Part shown: positions 21,081 to 32,570 of the stretch, one piece after another
How positions within the stretch are numbered: the first letter of the stretch is position 1
Layout of the letters: each line of letters opens with the position of its first letter
Notes under the pieces: generated by a model
What the model was told of the DNA's origin: nothing
Databases searched by the model: none
The model's input: only the letters and a program-made list of their open reading frames with translations
Source: Hordeum vulgare subsp. vulgare
Taxonomy: Eukaryota > Streptophyta > Magnoliopsida > Poales > Poaceae
DNA: 64,000 nucleotides
Direction of reading: 5' to 3'
Assembly: GCF_904849725.1 (NCBI RefSeq)
Contig: NC_058521.1
Location: 433,584,676 to 433,648,675 of the forward strand
Translations under genes and position numbers: made by a program

Positions 21081-22654
21081 TGCTACCTCTTAAGCTTGCA
21101 TTGGTTTTCCCTTGAAGAGGAAAGGGTCATACAACAAAGTAGATAATTATTTCCCATAGTTTGTTGAGAACCGAGGTACCAATCCAGTAGGAGGAACAAG
21201 CAAGGCCCCAATAGTAGTACCTACACAAATAATCGAACACTTGCACCCAACGCTATAAAGGGGTTGTCAATCCCTTCAGAGTTATTTACAAGGATGAAAT
21301 CTGATAGAGCTAGATATAAAATATTGCATAAATAAAAGTAAATAAATTGCAGCAAACTATTTTTGGTATTTTTGGTTTATAGATGTGAAAATATAGTATG
21401 GAAAACAGACCCGGGGGCCATAGGTTTCACTAGAGGCTTCTCTCATAAAGGAAAACAATACGGTGGGTGAACAAATCATTGTCGAGCAATTGATAGAAAA
21501 GCAAATAATTATGAAGATATCTAAGGAAATGATTATGCATATAGGCATCACATCCGTGTCAAGTAGACCAAAACGATTCTGCATGTACTACTATTACTCC
21601 ACACATCAACCGACTCCTACCTGCGTCTAGAGTATAAAGTTCATGAAGAACATATTAACGCATTAAGTAAGATGACATGATGTAGAGGGATAAACTCAAG
21701 CAATATGATGAAAACCCCATCTTTGTATCCTTGATGACAACAATACAATACGTGCCTCGCTACCCATACTTTGTCAATGGGTGAGGACACAACAAGATTG
21801 AACCCAAAACTAAGCACTTCTCCCATTGCAAGAATTACCAATCTAGTTGGTCAAACCAAACCAATAATTCGAAGAGACTTGCATAGATATGAAATCATGC
21901 ATATAAGAATTCGGAAGAGAATCACATAATATTCATATATAATCTGAACATAAACTCACAATTCATCGGATCTCGAGAAACACACCGCAAAAGAGTATTA
22001 CATCGGATAGATCTCCAGGAAGATCATGAAGAACATGGTATTGAAGAGCAAAGAGAGAGAAGAAGCCATCTAGATACTAGCTATGGACCCGTAGGTCTGT
22101 GGTGAACTACTCACACATCATAATAGGGGCAATGGAGTTGATGTAGATGCCCTCCTTGATCAATTCCCTCTCCGGTAGAATACCGAAAAAGGCTACGAGA
22201 TTGGATCTCTCGCGAACAGAGGCTTCTGGCGACGTAAAAGTATTTTCGTGGCTCTTTTTGGCGATAAGGGAATATTTGGGGATTTATAGGCCAAGAATTA
22301 GGGTTAGGAAACCTGCAGGGGCCCAAAAGCCAGGGGCGAGAACACCCCCCATGGCGCGCCCTGCAGGCTTGTGGCCTCTCGGCAAGGGCCTTGCCCCCTA
22401 CTCCAAGTCTCGTGGGTGTCTTCTAGTGCAAGAAAATCTTTCCGGAGATTTTGTTTCATTTGGACTCCGTTTAATATTCCTTATCTGCAAAACTCAAAAA
22501 AGTGGAAATAACATAAACTGACACTAGGCTCTAGATTAATAGGTTAGTCCCAAATATAATATAAAACAACATATTAATGCATATAAACCATCCAAAATAG
22601 ATAATATAATAGCATGGAACAATCAAAAATTATAGATACATTGGAGTCATATCA
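21081..22654 (-). mobile_element. Solo LTR of a Sabrina-like gypsy element
   Basis: TSD TGGGG at 21076-21080 and 22655-22659. In minus orientation it runs from TGATATGACTCCAATG at 22654 to AGAGGTAGCA at 21081 (1574 bp), collinear with the LTRs at 3370-7003 and 16207-17713 but clearly more diverged. No internal domain, PBS or PPT. It interrupts the Sirevirus just before the protease active site. It carries the GC-rich GGCGCGCC hairpin at 22320-22375. Confidence 0.9.
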
Positions 22655-22659
22655 TGGGG

Positions 22660-24153
22660 TGTCATGGTTGCTCGACAGGGGAGCCACCAATCATATGACC
22701 GGGAGCAAGGACTTGGTGGTGGATGTGCATGCAATTCCATCTATGCCTACCCATGTCCAATTCGTCGGTGCCTCAACATCTAAGGTATTGGGATTTGGCA
22801 AGGTGGTCATCTCTCAAGATTTATCTATAGAGAAGGTCATGCTTGTTGAGTCCCTTGCATACAATTTGCTTTCCGTTTGTCAACTTGCAATTATGGGCTT
22901 TGCCACATTCTTTGATCTTGATACCGTGGCCCTTTTGCAGAGCAAGACTCTTAAATTATCCTTTGTTGGACATGTCGAGAACGATCTCTATGTGGTGAAC
23001 TTTTCGGAGCGACCCACTAAGATCACGACTTGTCTAATGGCTAAAGTTGATGTTGATTGGCTTTGGCCTCGGCGGCTAGCTCAAGTTAGTATGAGATCTT
23101 TGCAAAGTCTCCTCAAAGGGGATCATGTTCGTGGACTAACAAATGTGAGTTTTGCCAAAGACCCTGCTTGCAGTGCTTGTATTGAAGGAAAGCTTCATGA
23201 AACGGCTCACGGTCCCACGACTATCATCTACTCTAAAAGGCCCTTGGAGCTCCTTCACATGGATCGCTTTGGTCCTCCATCTTTTGATAGTCTTAGGGGG
23301 AGAAAATATTGCTTGGTGATTGTGGATGACTATGCAAGATACACTTGAGTGTACTTCTTCATGAGGAAGAGTGAGACTCAACAAACCGTTATCGACTTTG
23401 CTAGTGAAGCTCAATGTCAACATGAAGCAAATATATTGATGATTAGAAGTCACAATGGCACTGAGTTCAAGAACTACACCTTGTATGAGTTCCTTAGGGA
23501 AGAGGGAATGAAGCACCAATATTCGACACCAAAGGGCCCCTCAACAAAATGGTGTGGCGGAGAGGAAGAACCAGACGTTGATGGACGCGGCAAGAACCAT
23601 GATGGCAGAGTTCAAATCTCTGTACAACTTTTGGGCCAAAGCCATTAACACCGCATGTCATGCATCCAATTGGCTCTACCTTCACAAAGGCTTGAACAAG
23701 ACTCCACATGAGATTCTTACCAGGAACAAGCCCAACCTCAAGTACTTCCGGGTGTTTGGTTGTAAGCGTTTCATTCTCAAGAAAGGTGTTCGTTTATCTA
23801 AATTCGAAACTAGAGCTCAAGAGGGCATATTTTTTGGCTATGCTACAAACTCTCATGCTTACTGTGTCCGCAACAAGTCCACTGGACTCATTGAGGAGAC
23901 GTGTAACATAGATTTTGATGAAAATAATGGCTCCCAAGTGGAGCAAAGTGGTCTTTGTGATGTAGGTAACGAAATTCCTCCTCAAGCCATAAGAAGAATG
24001 GGGATTGGTCAAATACTCCCCATTGAGGAGCCCCTTGTGGCCGAAGGAGAAGGACAATGCTCTACTAAAGTGGAGCCATCACCCTCGCTAGACCCACACG
24101 CTTCCGAAGAACAAAGTGAAGGCCCTCAACCCGTTGAACAAGATCAAGGATAA
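22660..24153 (+). pseudogene. Protease and integrase part of the Sirevirus polyprotein
   Basis: Protease: WLLDRGATNHMTG, where the family has D-S-G-A; the catalytic Ser/Thr position is Arg, so this copy is inactive. Then the gag-pre-integrase zinc region WPRRLAQV...CSACIEGK, in which both His of the HHCC finger are lost (Pro and Gln). Integrase core: LLHMDRFGP, YCLVIVDDYARYT, a stop at 23346, then SHNGTEFKN, a frameshift near 23540, and VAERKNQTLMDAARTM, HEILTRNKPNLKYFRVFGC, EGIFFGYA. A further stop is at 24151. Integrase inserts the cDNA in active family members. Confidence 0.9.
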
Positions 24154-26012
24154 GATCAACCTCATGAAGATGGTGATGCACCAAATGATGTCCAAGATCA
24201 TGCTAAAGACTTCGAGTTTTTTCAAGATCAAGTGCAACCACAAGATCAAGGGAAAGCTTGTGAGCAATCTCAAGACGATGCTCAAGATGATCAAGATGAT
24301 GATCCTCAATTTCCTAGTGAGGAAATCTTAGAGAACCACACCCCCAAGGTGGCTTCCAAGCTCGAGCGTCGATAACATATCTTGGAACATGTGCTTGGAA
24401 GCATCAAAAAGGGGTTAACTACTTGTTAACAATTATCAAACTTTTGTGAGTATCACACGTTTGTTTCATGTGTTGAACCCCAAAAGGTACATGAAGCGCT
24501 CGATGATGAAGATTGGCTTGAAGCCATGCATGATGAACTTAACAACTTCAAGCGCAATCAAGTTTGGGAATTAGTGCCAAGGACAACGGAGGAACATAAT
24601 GTCATTGGAACCCAATGGATCTTCAAGAATAAGCAAGATGTGAATGGCATTGTTGTTCGAAACTAGGCAAGACTGGTGTCTCAAGGCTACTCCAAAGTCG
24701 AGGGTATCGACTACGGTGAAACATTTGACCATGTTGCTCGTATTGAATCTATTCGCATGTTGCTTGCATTTGCATCTCATCATGATTTCAAATTGCAACA
24801 AATGGATGTGAAGAGTGCATTTCTTAATGGTCGCTTGAATGAGTTGGTATATGTCAAACAACCTTCGGGATTCAAGGATCCGAAGCTCCCCACTCATGTA
24901 TACAAACTCAAGAAGGCGCTCTATGGCCTTAAACAAGCCCCACGTTCGTGGTATGAGTACCTTACCGAGTTCTTGCAAGATCGTGGGTTCGAAATTGGGA
25001 AAATTGATCCCACCCTTTTTACCAAAAGGGGCAAAGGGGATTTGTTCATATGCCAACTATATGTTGATGATATTATTTTTGGTTCTCCTAACCAATCTTT
25101 CAATGAAGAGTTTGCTGCACTAATGATCGAGAAGTTTGAGATGTCTATGATGCGAGAGTTGAAGTTCTTTCTTGGGTTTGAAGTCAAGCAAGGCAGATAA
25201 GGAACGTTCATCAATCAAGCCAAGTACACCCAAGACATGCTCAAGAGGTTCAAGCTAAAGGACGTCAAGCCGGTCAAGTTTCCGAGGCCAACCAAATGCA
25301 AGCTTGACAATGATCCCAATGGTAAAGCAATGGATCAAAAGGTATATCGCTCCATGATTGGATCCTTGTTCTACCTTTGTGCATCTAGACCAGATATCAT
25401 GTTGAGTGTGGGAATTTATGCATGTTTCAATCCGCACCAAAGGAAAGCCACTATGCGGCAGTCAAACGAATCTTCTGGTATTTGGCTCATACCACAAACT
25501 TTGCCTTATGGTACCCCAAAGGAGCAAGCTTTAATCTGTTGGGTTACTCTGACTCAAATTGGGCTGGAGACTGTGTCGGCAGGAAGTCAACTTCTGGAGG
25601 ATGCCAATTCCTTCCTTGCTCTTTGGTAAGTTGGTCTTCGAAGAAGCAAAATTGTGTGCCACTTTCTTCCACCGAGGCCGAGTATGTTGCTGCCGCAAGT
25701 TGTTGTGCTAAATAACTATGGATGAGGCAAACTTTAAAGGATTACGGTGTCACTTGTGACAAAGTGCCTCTTCTATGTGACAATGGAAGTGCTATCAAGA
25801 TTTCTCTCAATCCGGTGCAACATAGCAAGACCAAGCATATTGATATTCGTCATCATTTTATTCGAGATCATATCCAGCATGAAGATATTGAGGTCATCTA
25901 CATCAACACTCAAGAGCAACTTGCGGAAATTTTCACAAAGCCTCTAGACGAAGCAAGGTTTAGTGAGTTAGGGCATGATCTAAATATCATTGATTCGAGC
26001 AATGTGGATTGA
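24154..26012 (+). pseudogene. Reverse transcriptase and RNase H part of the Sirevirus polyprotein
   Basis: After an acidic Gln/Asp-rich linker (to about 24370) RT begins at HEALDDEDWLEAMHDELN. Key blocks: GIDYGETFDHVARIESIR, LQQMDVKSAFLNG, YGLKQAPRSWYE and the catalytic LYVDDIIFGS near 25057-25086. Stops at 24664 and 25198 and a frameshift near 25422 precede RNase H: LGYSDSNWAGD, STSGGCQF, VSWSSKKQNCVPLSSTEAEYV, a stop at 25713, then LCDNGSAI, HSKTKHIDIRHHFIRD and AEIFTKPLDEARF. Copia order (IN before RT) is clear. Non-functional copy. Confidence 0.92.
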
Positions 26013-26782
26013 AACTAGGCACACTACACCACACTCATCATTATATCTAGCTGTAGGTGTAGGCATGGACATAGGGGGACTGTTGTTCTCTCAATGAACT
26101 TTCCCTCCCCCATTATGCATAGATTGATCACGTCTTTCACATTACCCATTGTTCATGGCACTTGTGCTTCAAAATCGAGCTTTGGGCATGAACCCAAGGA
26201 TAATTCTTCACGGTGTCATACCAATTGTCTCAAACATAGGTGGCTCCGGCCACCGCCCTCTCTTTGTAAGAAGATTCGTTTCAGCGTTTGTTGTTCGTGT
26301 TTGATTTGCTTTGTTTGTGCTCCCTAGTGTGTGTCCCTTTCGCTTGGAGCAGTGTTGTGTTTCTTCATTATTTCTTGCAAAAGGTCGGAACATGCCTTTT
26401 CTTGGTTGAGCGATACTACCGTGGATAGCCACGGTACTACCGCTGGAGAGGTCACGGTACTACCGCATGCAGCGCGACAGTATTTTTCTTCTGCCACTAG
26501 ACGAACGGTACTACCGCCCAGCGAGCAGTAGTAAAATTTTACTACTGTTGGACAAGAGGTACTACCATGATGACGTGCGGTACTACCGCGCAGTTGGGAC
26601 CGCGAGGGGTTATAAAAGGGCAGGAGGGAAGTTCCTTCTCCTCGATACCCATACATCCCCTTCTCTTGTGGGTCTCTCTCTCTCCTCTCAAGGAACGGCG
26701 CCAAAAGATCTCGCCGGATCTCCTCCGTCCACTCTCCTCCCTTTTCGTTTGGTGGGATCGTCTCCCCCCTCTCCATCGTGCC
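26013..26782 (+). promoter_or_regulatory. Spacer with GGTACTACCGC array and TATA box upstream of ORF3
   Basis: No pol homology after 26012. From 26410 to 26590 the LTR-type motif GGTACTACCGC recurs (about 26432, 26455, 26508, 26580), with a perfect 22-bp palindrome at 26526-26547. TTATAAAAGG at 26610-26619 follows, 164 bp before the ORF3 start codon. The motif-array-then-TATA order repeats that of the element's own LTR. Promoter function is inferred, not shown. Confidence 0.55.
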
Positions 26783-28702
26783 ATGGAACCCGGTATTGCC
26801 CCTAGTTCTCCTCTCTTTGCTTCTATTTTGTTGGATCTAAGTTTGGGGGCATTAGAGTTGGTCTCATCAATTTGTGGCCAAAATGTTTGCTTAAGTGGAT
26901 GGTTGGAGAGTGCTTGTGTGGTAGAAATGCTACTTAGTAGGATACAACATGATAGTTTTGATCTACGATAGTACCGATCTGGAGGTTGGTTGTCAGATCT
27001 TGCGGTTTTCGCCCCGTGCGGTACTACCGCTCCATTACCGCAAAGGGCACGGTAGTAAAATTTTACTACCGCCTGACCTACGGTACTACCGCACCTACTG
27101 GAGCGGTACTACCGCGGCTAGCCCGGTAGTACTTGACCCTAAATTACCATGTTTTGTCATATTAATTCTCATTTCTATGGAGTTCTCTGGTTTGCTTTGG
27201 TCTTTGCCTTGACTTCTTTCGATTCTCTCTTGTGTTTGCGTTGTTTGTCATAGGTGGTGGCTCCAGTTCTAGCTCCAGGCACTCAAATCCTTCTCGGGAT
27301 ATTGGTTCCAAGCGCCTTCGCAATCAAGGGCATGTGAGGGATCCAATGCTCCGAAGCGCAACTTCAAGAGGCCCGGAAACAAGAACACGGAGCCCACTAT
27401 TAGTGGGGATGGTACGCGGCAAGCTGAGTTTCAGATTCGCCAGAAACGCGACCCCCATATCATAGATAGGGTTCATCTCAAGGGATGTGAAATTTTCTAG
27501 TCCAAGCAATAGGCTCTCATCTATCAATATGTGATCAAGAAAAAGAAGAATATCTACGTACCAGTTGAGTGGATTGACATGGATCATGTCAAGAAGGACC
27601 CGTCATACTTTGGTGAACCTCTGAACATTATGGAGCAGCTTGGGATCGAGGAGATCATCTCGTTTCAGCTTGACTTTGATCCTGAGATTGAGGCTCACTT
27701 CTTTGTTACCGTCCACTTCCACTCTGATGCGGAGCGCACAATGATTTGTATGACCAATGGTGAGAGGTTGTCTGCTACCTGGAAGGAGTTCATGGATCTT
27801 CTGCAAATTCACGATGAGGGGCTTGAGTAGCCAGTTGGCTTGCTCCCACACGTGAAGCCAACTGTTGCTCCAAGGAAAAGTTGTTTCCATACTTTATTGA
27901 GAATGTGTCCTCAACTAGCGAAACCTCTCATGTGGTGAAGCCGTTTCTTGATGTCATGCACAGAATCTTTCACAACACTCTCTTTCCTCGAATTGGCAAC
28001 AAGGACCAGGTGCATTCCTAACAGGTGGATATGCTTCTCATGTGTGAGAAAGGGCGGGTTCGTGCTCCTGGACTGCTTGATGTATCCCATGTCATGTGGA
28101 GTGAGCTTCAGTCGGCTGTGTTTCACTATAAGGTTTCCATCTATGGATCTTATTTGTTCTACTTGATTCGGGAGAGGTGGTCGACAACCTTTCTAGAAAT
28201 GGTTTTTCATGCTCCCGACTGGATCCGCCATGAGCCCATTAAGCTGCATCAGAAGAACAAGTGGGCCAACACTACCACTACACCTACTGCTGCTAACATG
28301 GCTAAGGATGAGGGTAGTCCCGAGACACATGAGCCTTCCTCTGTTGAGCCATCTTGGGCCAAGTAGCTCAAGGACAGGATGAAGACTCTGTTTTGCATGC
28401 AGGCTAAGGGGCAACATATGAACCATGTTGCTAAGAAGGAGAGTCTTCGGTGCGACAAACTGATTCTCACGAAGCTCGACGTGAACATCTCAAGTGGGTC
28501 TGAGAAGAACATCACTCCTAAAGCTGCTTGGATGGAGAAGAAGAACTTTCAATGGGATGAGTCTGCTCAGTCTGATGATGAGTCTGCTCAGTCTGATGAT
28601 GAGTCTGATACTTCATTTCTATGCAGTAGGAGCTACCACATGTGTGTTAGGTGTCCTCCCTGCCTTTTCGGTGTCTCGATGCCAAAGGAGGAGAGAGTGT
28701 AG
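26783..28702 (+). pseudogene. Third ORF (env-like position) of the Sirevirus, predicted two-exon gene
   Basis: The ATG at 26783 gives MEP plus one base; a GT at 26793 and a polypyrimidine tract ending CATAG at 27253 define a 461-bp intron, after which the frame reads GGGSSSSSRHSNPSR. Later blocks (with a frameshift near 27340, stops near 27498, 27507 and 27828, and more changes) are RQKRDPHIIDRVHLKGCEIF, VPVEWIDMDHVKKDPSYFGE, MTNGERLSATWKEFMDLL, GLLDVSHVMWSELQSAVF and DESAQSDDESAQSDDES. The middle resembles the 'putative plant transposon protein' domain seen in env-position ORFs of grass retrotransposons. Function unknown; no clear membrane segment seen. Confidence 0.65.
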
Positions 28703-29165
28703 GATTTGCGAGTTCTTTCTTTTGTCTTGTCTCCTTGTTAATTTATCCTTCGTCATTACTTTGGTTGGTTGTTGTTTTTTCTATGTGAGACCAGGAGACT
28801 TATTCTATCATATGGTCTCATCCATATGCTATCACCCTTCTCTCATTTTATTGTCTCATTATTGTTCAGTATGTTAGTAGATTGTGAGTCTATTTAATAT
28901 GTGCCCTTATCTTCATGCTCACATGATATGCCTTGCTTCCATGCTTAGAGTTAATCAGTTTGTTGCAAGGAATGCCACGTCTATAAAATTTAGGGGAGTA
29001 TTGTTCCTAGGTTGTGTGTTTTGCAGTCCATAGCATTTCTCTAATCAGCTTGTTAATCTAGGGGGAGCCTGTCTATATTTTATAGAGTTTGGGTTTGCTT
29101 ATATTATTTGTATATCCTTTTGTGCAAATCCTGCATTGTCATCAATCCACCAGAAAGGGAGAGAT
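28703..29165 (+). other. 3' non-coding region with multiple polypurine tracts
   Basis: Purine-rich tracts at 28992-29000 (AGGGGAGTA), 29060-29067 (AGGGGGAG) and 29153-29165 (GAAAGGGAGAGAT), the last directly before the 3' LTR. Several PPTs upstream of the 3' LTR are characteristic of Sireviruses. Nothing else recognised. Confidence 0.65.
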
Positions 29166-30635
29166 TTTTAGGGCATATTTCTCCCTAAGTGGTTTTGGTG
29201 ATTGATGACAACGCATGTGCGGACTAATCTTGTGCATTGAGCATTTCATATAATTCTTGTCTAGGAACAAGACGATTGGTGCCCCTCAGGGTCTTTCAAA
29301 GACGGTTGTCTTCTATGTTTCTTTTCGATGTATTTGAGTCGTAGGAAAGCCGTATTATTAAGAGGGGGTTTGCTTCGGAAAGGTTTGGGTGGAATCATCA
29401 CGTACACATCTGTTCTTTTGCACCACCTTTCCTTCGCTTCAATGGAGTTCCAGTCCATTTCCCCTTGTCTATCCAAAGTGAAAGCAGCAAGGTGATTGTT
29501 TTCATTGGCCAGCGGTAGTACCGCTCAAGGGGGCGGTAGTACCGCAGGTGCCAGCGGTAGTATCGCTCCTAGCAACGGTAGTACCATTGTCACCATCCTC
29601 TATTACGAGCATCTATGGTAGTATGAGCGGACGTAGTTTTTTACTACCGCCCAGAGCCGGTAGTAACGCAACTATGTTCGGTACTACCGTACCGACGGAC
29701 TTTCACACAGCCGTAGCCTCAGCGGAGGTAGACAAGGACGTAATTTTTTTTACTTCCGTGGCAGTTGGACACTACCCTACGGTAGTACCGTAAGGGCGTG
29801 CGGTAGTACCGCTCCGGCGGTTCTACCTCTTGTTGCCTCGTGCAGTAGTTCCTCCCTCTGCCACCTCCGTGTGTGCGGTAATACCGCACGAGGCAACGGT
29901 AGTACCGTTGTGCTCAGGCTGACAGTGGGGTAATGGTTGGATTCTTTTCCCCCACTATATAAAGGGGGTGTTCTTCCCCAATAAGACCACCTCTTCCTTT
30001 CCCAAGCTCCATTGTTTCTCCAAAGCTCATTTTCGCCCGATCTCTCTCCCTAGTTTATCAAAGTTGTTGATTTTATAGGGATTGGTTGAGAAGGCCCCGA
30101 TCTACACTTCCACCAAGAGATATTTGATTCCCCCACTAATCCCTTGCGGATCTTGTTACTCTTGAATGTTTGAGCACCCTAGATGGTTGAGGTCACCCCG
30201 GAGCCACATTCCATTGTGGTGAAGCTCTGTGGTCTTGTTGGGAGCCTCCAAGCTTTGTGTGTAGATTGCCCAACCTTGTTGGTAAAGGTCCGGTCGCCAC
30301 CTTCAAGGGCACCGCTAGTGGAATCATGACATATCGCATTGTGTGAGGGCGTGAGGAGAATACGATGGCCATAGTGGATTGTTGGGGAGCATTGTGCCTC
30401 CACACCGCTCCAACGAAGACGTACTTCCCTTCAAAGGGAAGGAACTTCGGTAACACATCCTCGTCTCCACCGGTTCCACCTGTACTTTGTACTTATTATT
30501 GTTGTATTGTATTCCTTGCTTGCACTAGTTGTTGTTGTTGTTAGCATCATATAGGTTGCTCACCTAGTTGTTCATCTAGAGAACCTTTTGTTGCTAACCC
30601 TAATTTGCTAAAAAAAGCTAAAAATTCGTAGTTGC

Positions 30636-31572
30636 TGATACGTCCATTTTGCATCATGCTTTCATGTTGATATTTATCGCTTTTTGGGCTGTTATTACAC
30701 TTCAAGGTACAATCCTTATGCCTTTTCTCTCTTATTTTACAAGGTTTACATGAAGAGGGAGAATTCCGACAACTGGAATTCTGGCCTGAAAAAGGAGCAA
30801 GTTTGAGATGCCTATTCTGCGCAACTCCAAAAGCCATGAAAATCAACGTGGATTTTTTTCGGGATTTATAAAAAATACTGGGCCGAAGAAGTGCGAGAGG
30901 GGCGCCAGCAGGTGGCCACAAGACTGCTAGGCGCGACCACCCCCTGGCCGCGCCTAGGGTGCTTGTGAGCTCCCTGCTGGCCCACTGGCCCCCCTCTTTT
31001 GCTACAAGAAGGGTTTTGGTCTGGAAAAAAATCAGGAGGAGGCTTTTCGGAGGATTCGCCGCCGCCACGAGGCGGAACTTGAGTAGAACCAATCTAGAGC
31101 TTCCGCGAGACGATCCTGCGGGGGAAACTTCCCTCTCGGAGGGGGAAATCTTCGCCATCGTCGTCACCAACACTCCTCTCATCGGAGGGGACTCATCACC
31201 ATCAACAACTTCATCAGCACCATCTCATCTCGAAACCCTAGTTCATCACTTGTAACCAATCTCCGTCTCGCGACTCCGATTGGTACTTGTAAGGTTGCTA
31301 GTAGTGTTAATTACTCTTTGTAGTTGATGCTAGTTGGATTACTTGGTGGAAGAGTTTATGTTCAGATCTTTGATGCTACTCATTACCTCTGTGGTCATGA
31401 TTATGATTATGCTTTGTGAGTAGTTACTTTTGTTCCTGAGGACATGGGATAAGTCATGCTATAAGTAGTCATGTGAATTTGGTATTCGTTCGATATTTTG
31501 ATGTGTTGTATGTTGTTTATCCTCTATTGGTGTTATGTGAACGTCAACTACATAACACTTCACCATTATTTG
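30636..31572 (+). mobile_element. Plus-oriented Fatima-like LTR, truncated remnant of a first insertion
   Basis: It starts TGATACGTCCATTTTGC at 30636, directly after GTTGC, and runs collinear with the reverse complement of the LTR at 41423-42955 up to CCATTATTTG at 31572, where it is cut. The far end of the same insertion seems to survive as the 7 bp GTCATCG at 42956-42962 (family LTR end GTCATCA) before the second GTTGC. The rest of the element is gone. Confidence 0.75.
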
Positions 31573-31576
31573 CTAC

Positions 31577-32570
31577 TCTGTCACTCTAGCAACCCATCAT
31601 CTACTTACTACTCCCCAATACCTTCCTCTAGGCCCAAATAATGGTGAAGTGTTATGTAGTCGACGTTCACATAACACCACTAGAGGAAAAACAACATACA
31701 ACATATCAAAATACCGAACGAATACCAAATTCACATGACTATTATTAGCATGACTTATCCCATGTCCTCAGGAACAAAAGTAACTACTCACAAAGCATAA
31801 TCATAATCATGATCAGAAGTGTAATGAGTAGCATCAAGGATCTGAACATAAACTCTTCCACCAAGTAATCCAACTAGCATCAACTACAAAGAGTAATCAA
31901 CACTACTAGTAACCTTACAAGTACCAATCGGAGTCGCGAGATGGAGATTGGTTACAAGTGATGAACTAGGGTTTGGAGATGAGATGGTGCTGACGAAGAT
32001 GTTGATGGAGACGAGTCCCCTCCGATGAGAGGAGAGTTGGTGATGACGATGGCGACGATTTCCCCCTCCGGGAGGGAAGTTTCCCCAGCACGATCGTCCT
32101 GCCGGAGCTCTAGATTGGTTCTGCTCAAGTTCCGCCTCGTGGCGGCGGCGCCTCCTCAAAAAAGCTCCTCCCTGATTTTTTCTGGACGAAACTCTTCATA
32201 TAGCAGAAGAGGGGGCCAGTGGGCCACCAGGGTGCCCACAAGCCCTGTAGCCGCAGCCAGGGGGGCAGGCCGCGGCCACCAGGCTTGTGGGCCCCTGGCA
32301 GCTCCACTGTGGCATTTCTTTCGCCCAGTATTTTTTATATATTCCCAAAAAATTCCACGTTGATTTTCAGGGCATTTGGAGTTGCGTAGAATAGAGGACT
32401 CAGACTTGCTCCTTTTCCAGTCCAGAATTCCAGCTGCCGGTATTCTCCCTCTTCAAATAAACCTTGCAAAATAAGAGAGAAAAGGCATAAGTATGGTACC
32501 ACAAAGTATAATAACAGTCTATAAAGCGATAAATATCAACATGAAAGCATGATGCAAAATGGACGTATCA
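31577..32570 (-). repeat. 3' LTR of the Fatima-like element, truncated
   Basis: Collinear with 41961-42955 of the 5' LTR; the part matching 41423-41960 is absent, cut at the junction with the plus-oriented LTR. Element-sense start TGATACGTCC is at 32570. Confidence 0.88.

Larger units (their letters stand above)
30636..32570. repeat. Large inverted repeat of two Fatima-like LTRs, arms about 0.94 kb
   Basis: Arm 1 is 30636-31572 and arm 2 is 31635-32570 in reverse, separated by 62 bp. The arms are different copies and differ noticeably, especially in the GC-rich part. A transcript across it could fold into a long imperfect hairpin. Confidence 0.8.

Noticed and set aside
23136..23519. 127-codon minus-strand frame
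   Set aside because: Exact shadow of the Sirevirus integrase on the other strand.
30547..31182. 211-codon minus-strand frame across the plus-oriented Fatima-like LTR
   Set aside because: Spans a TSD and an LTR start and has no domain; open by composition only.
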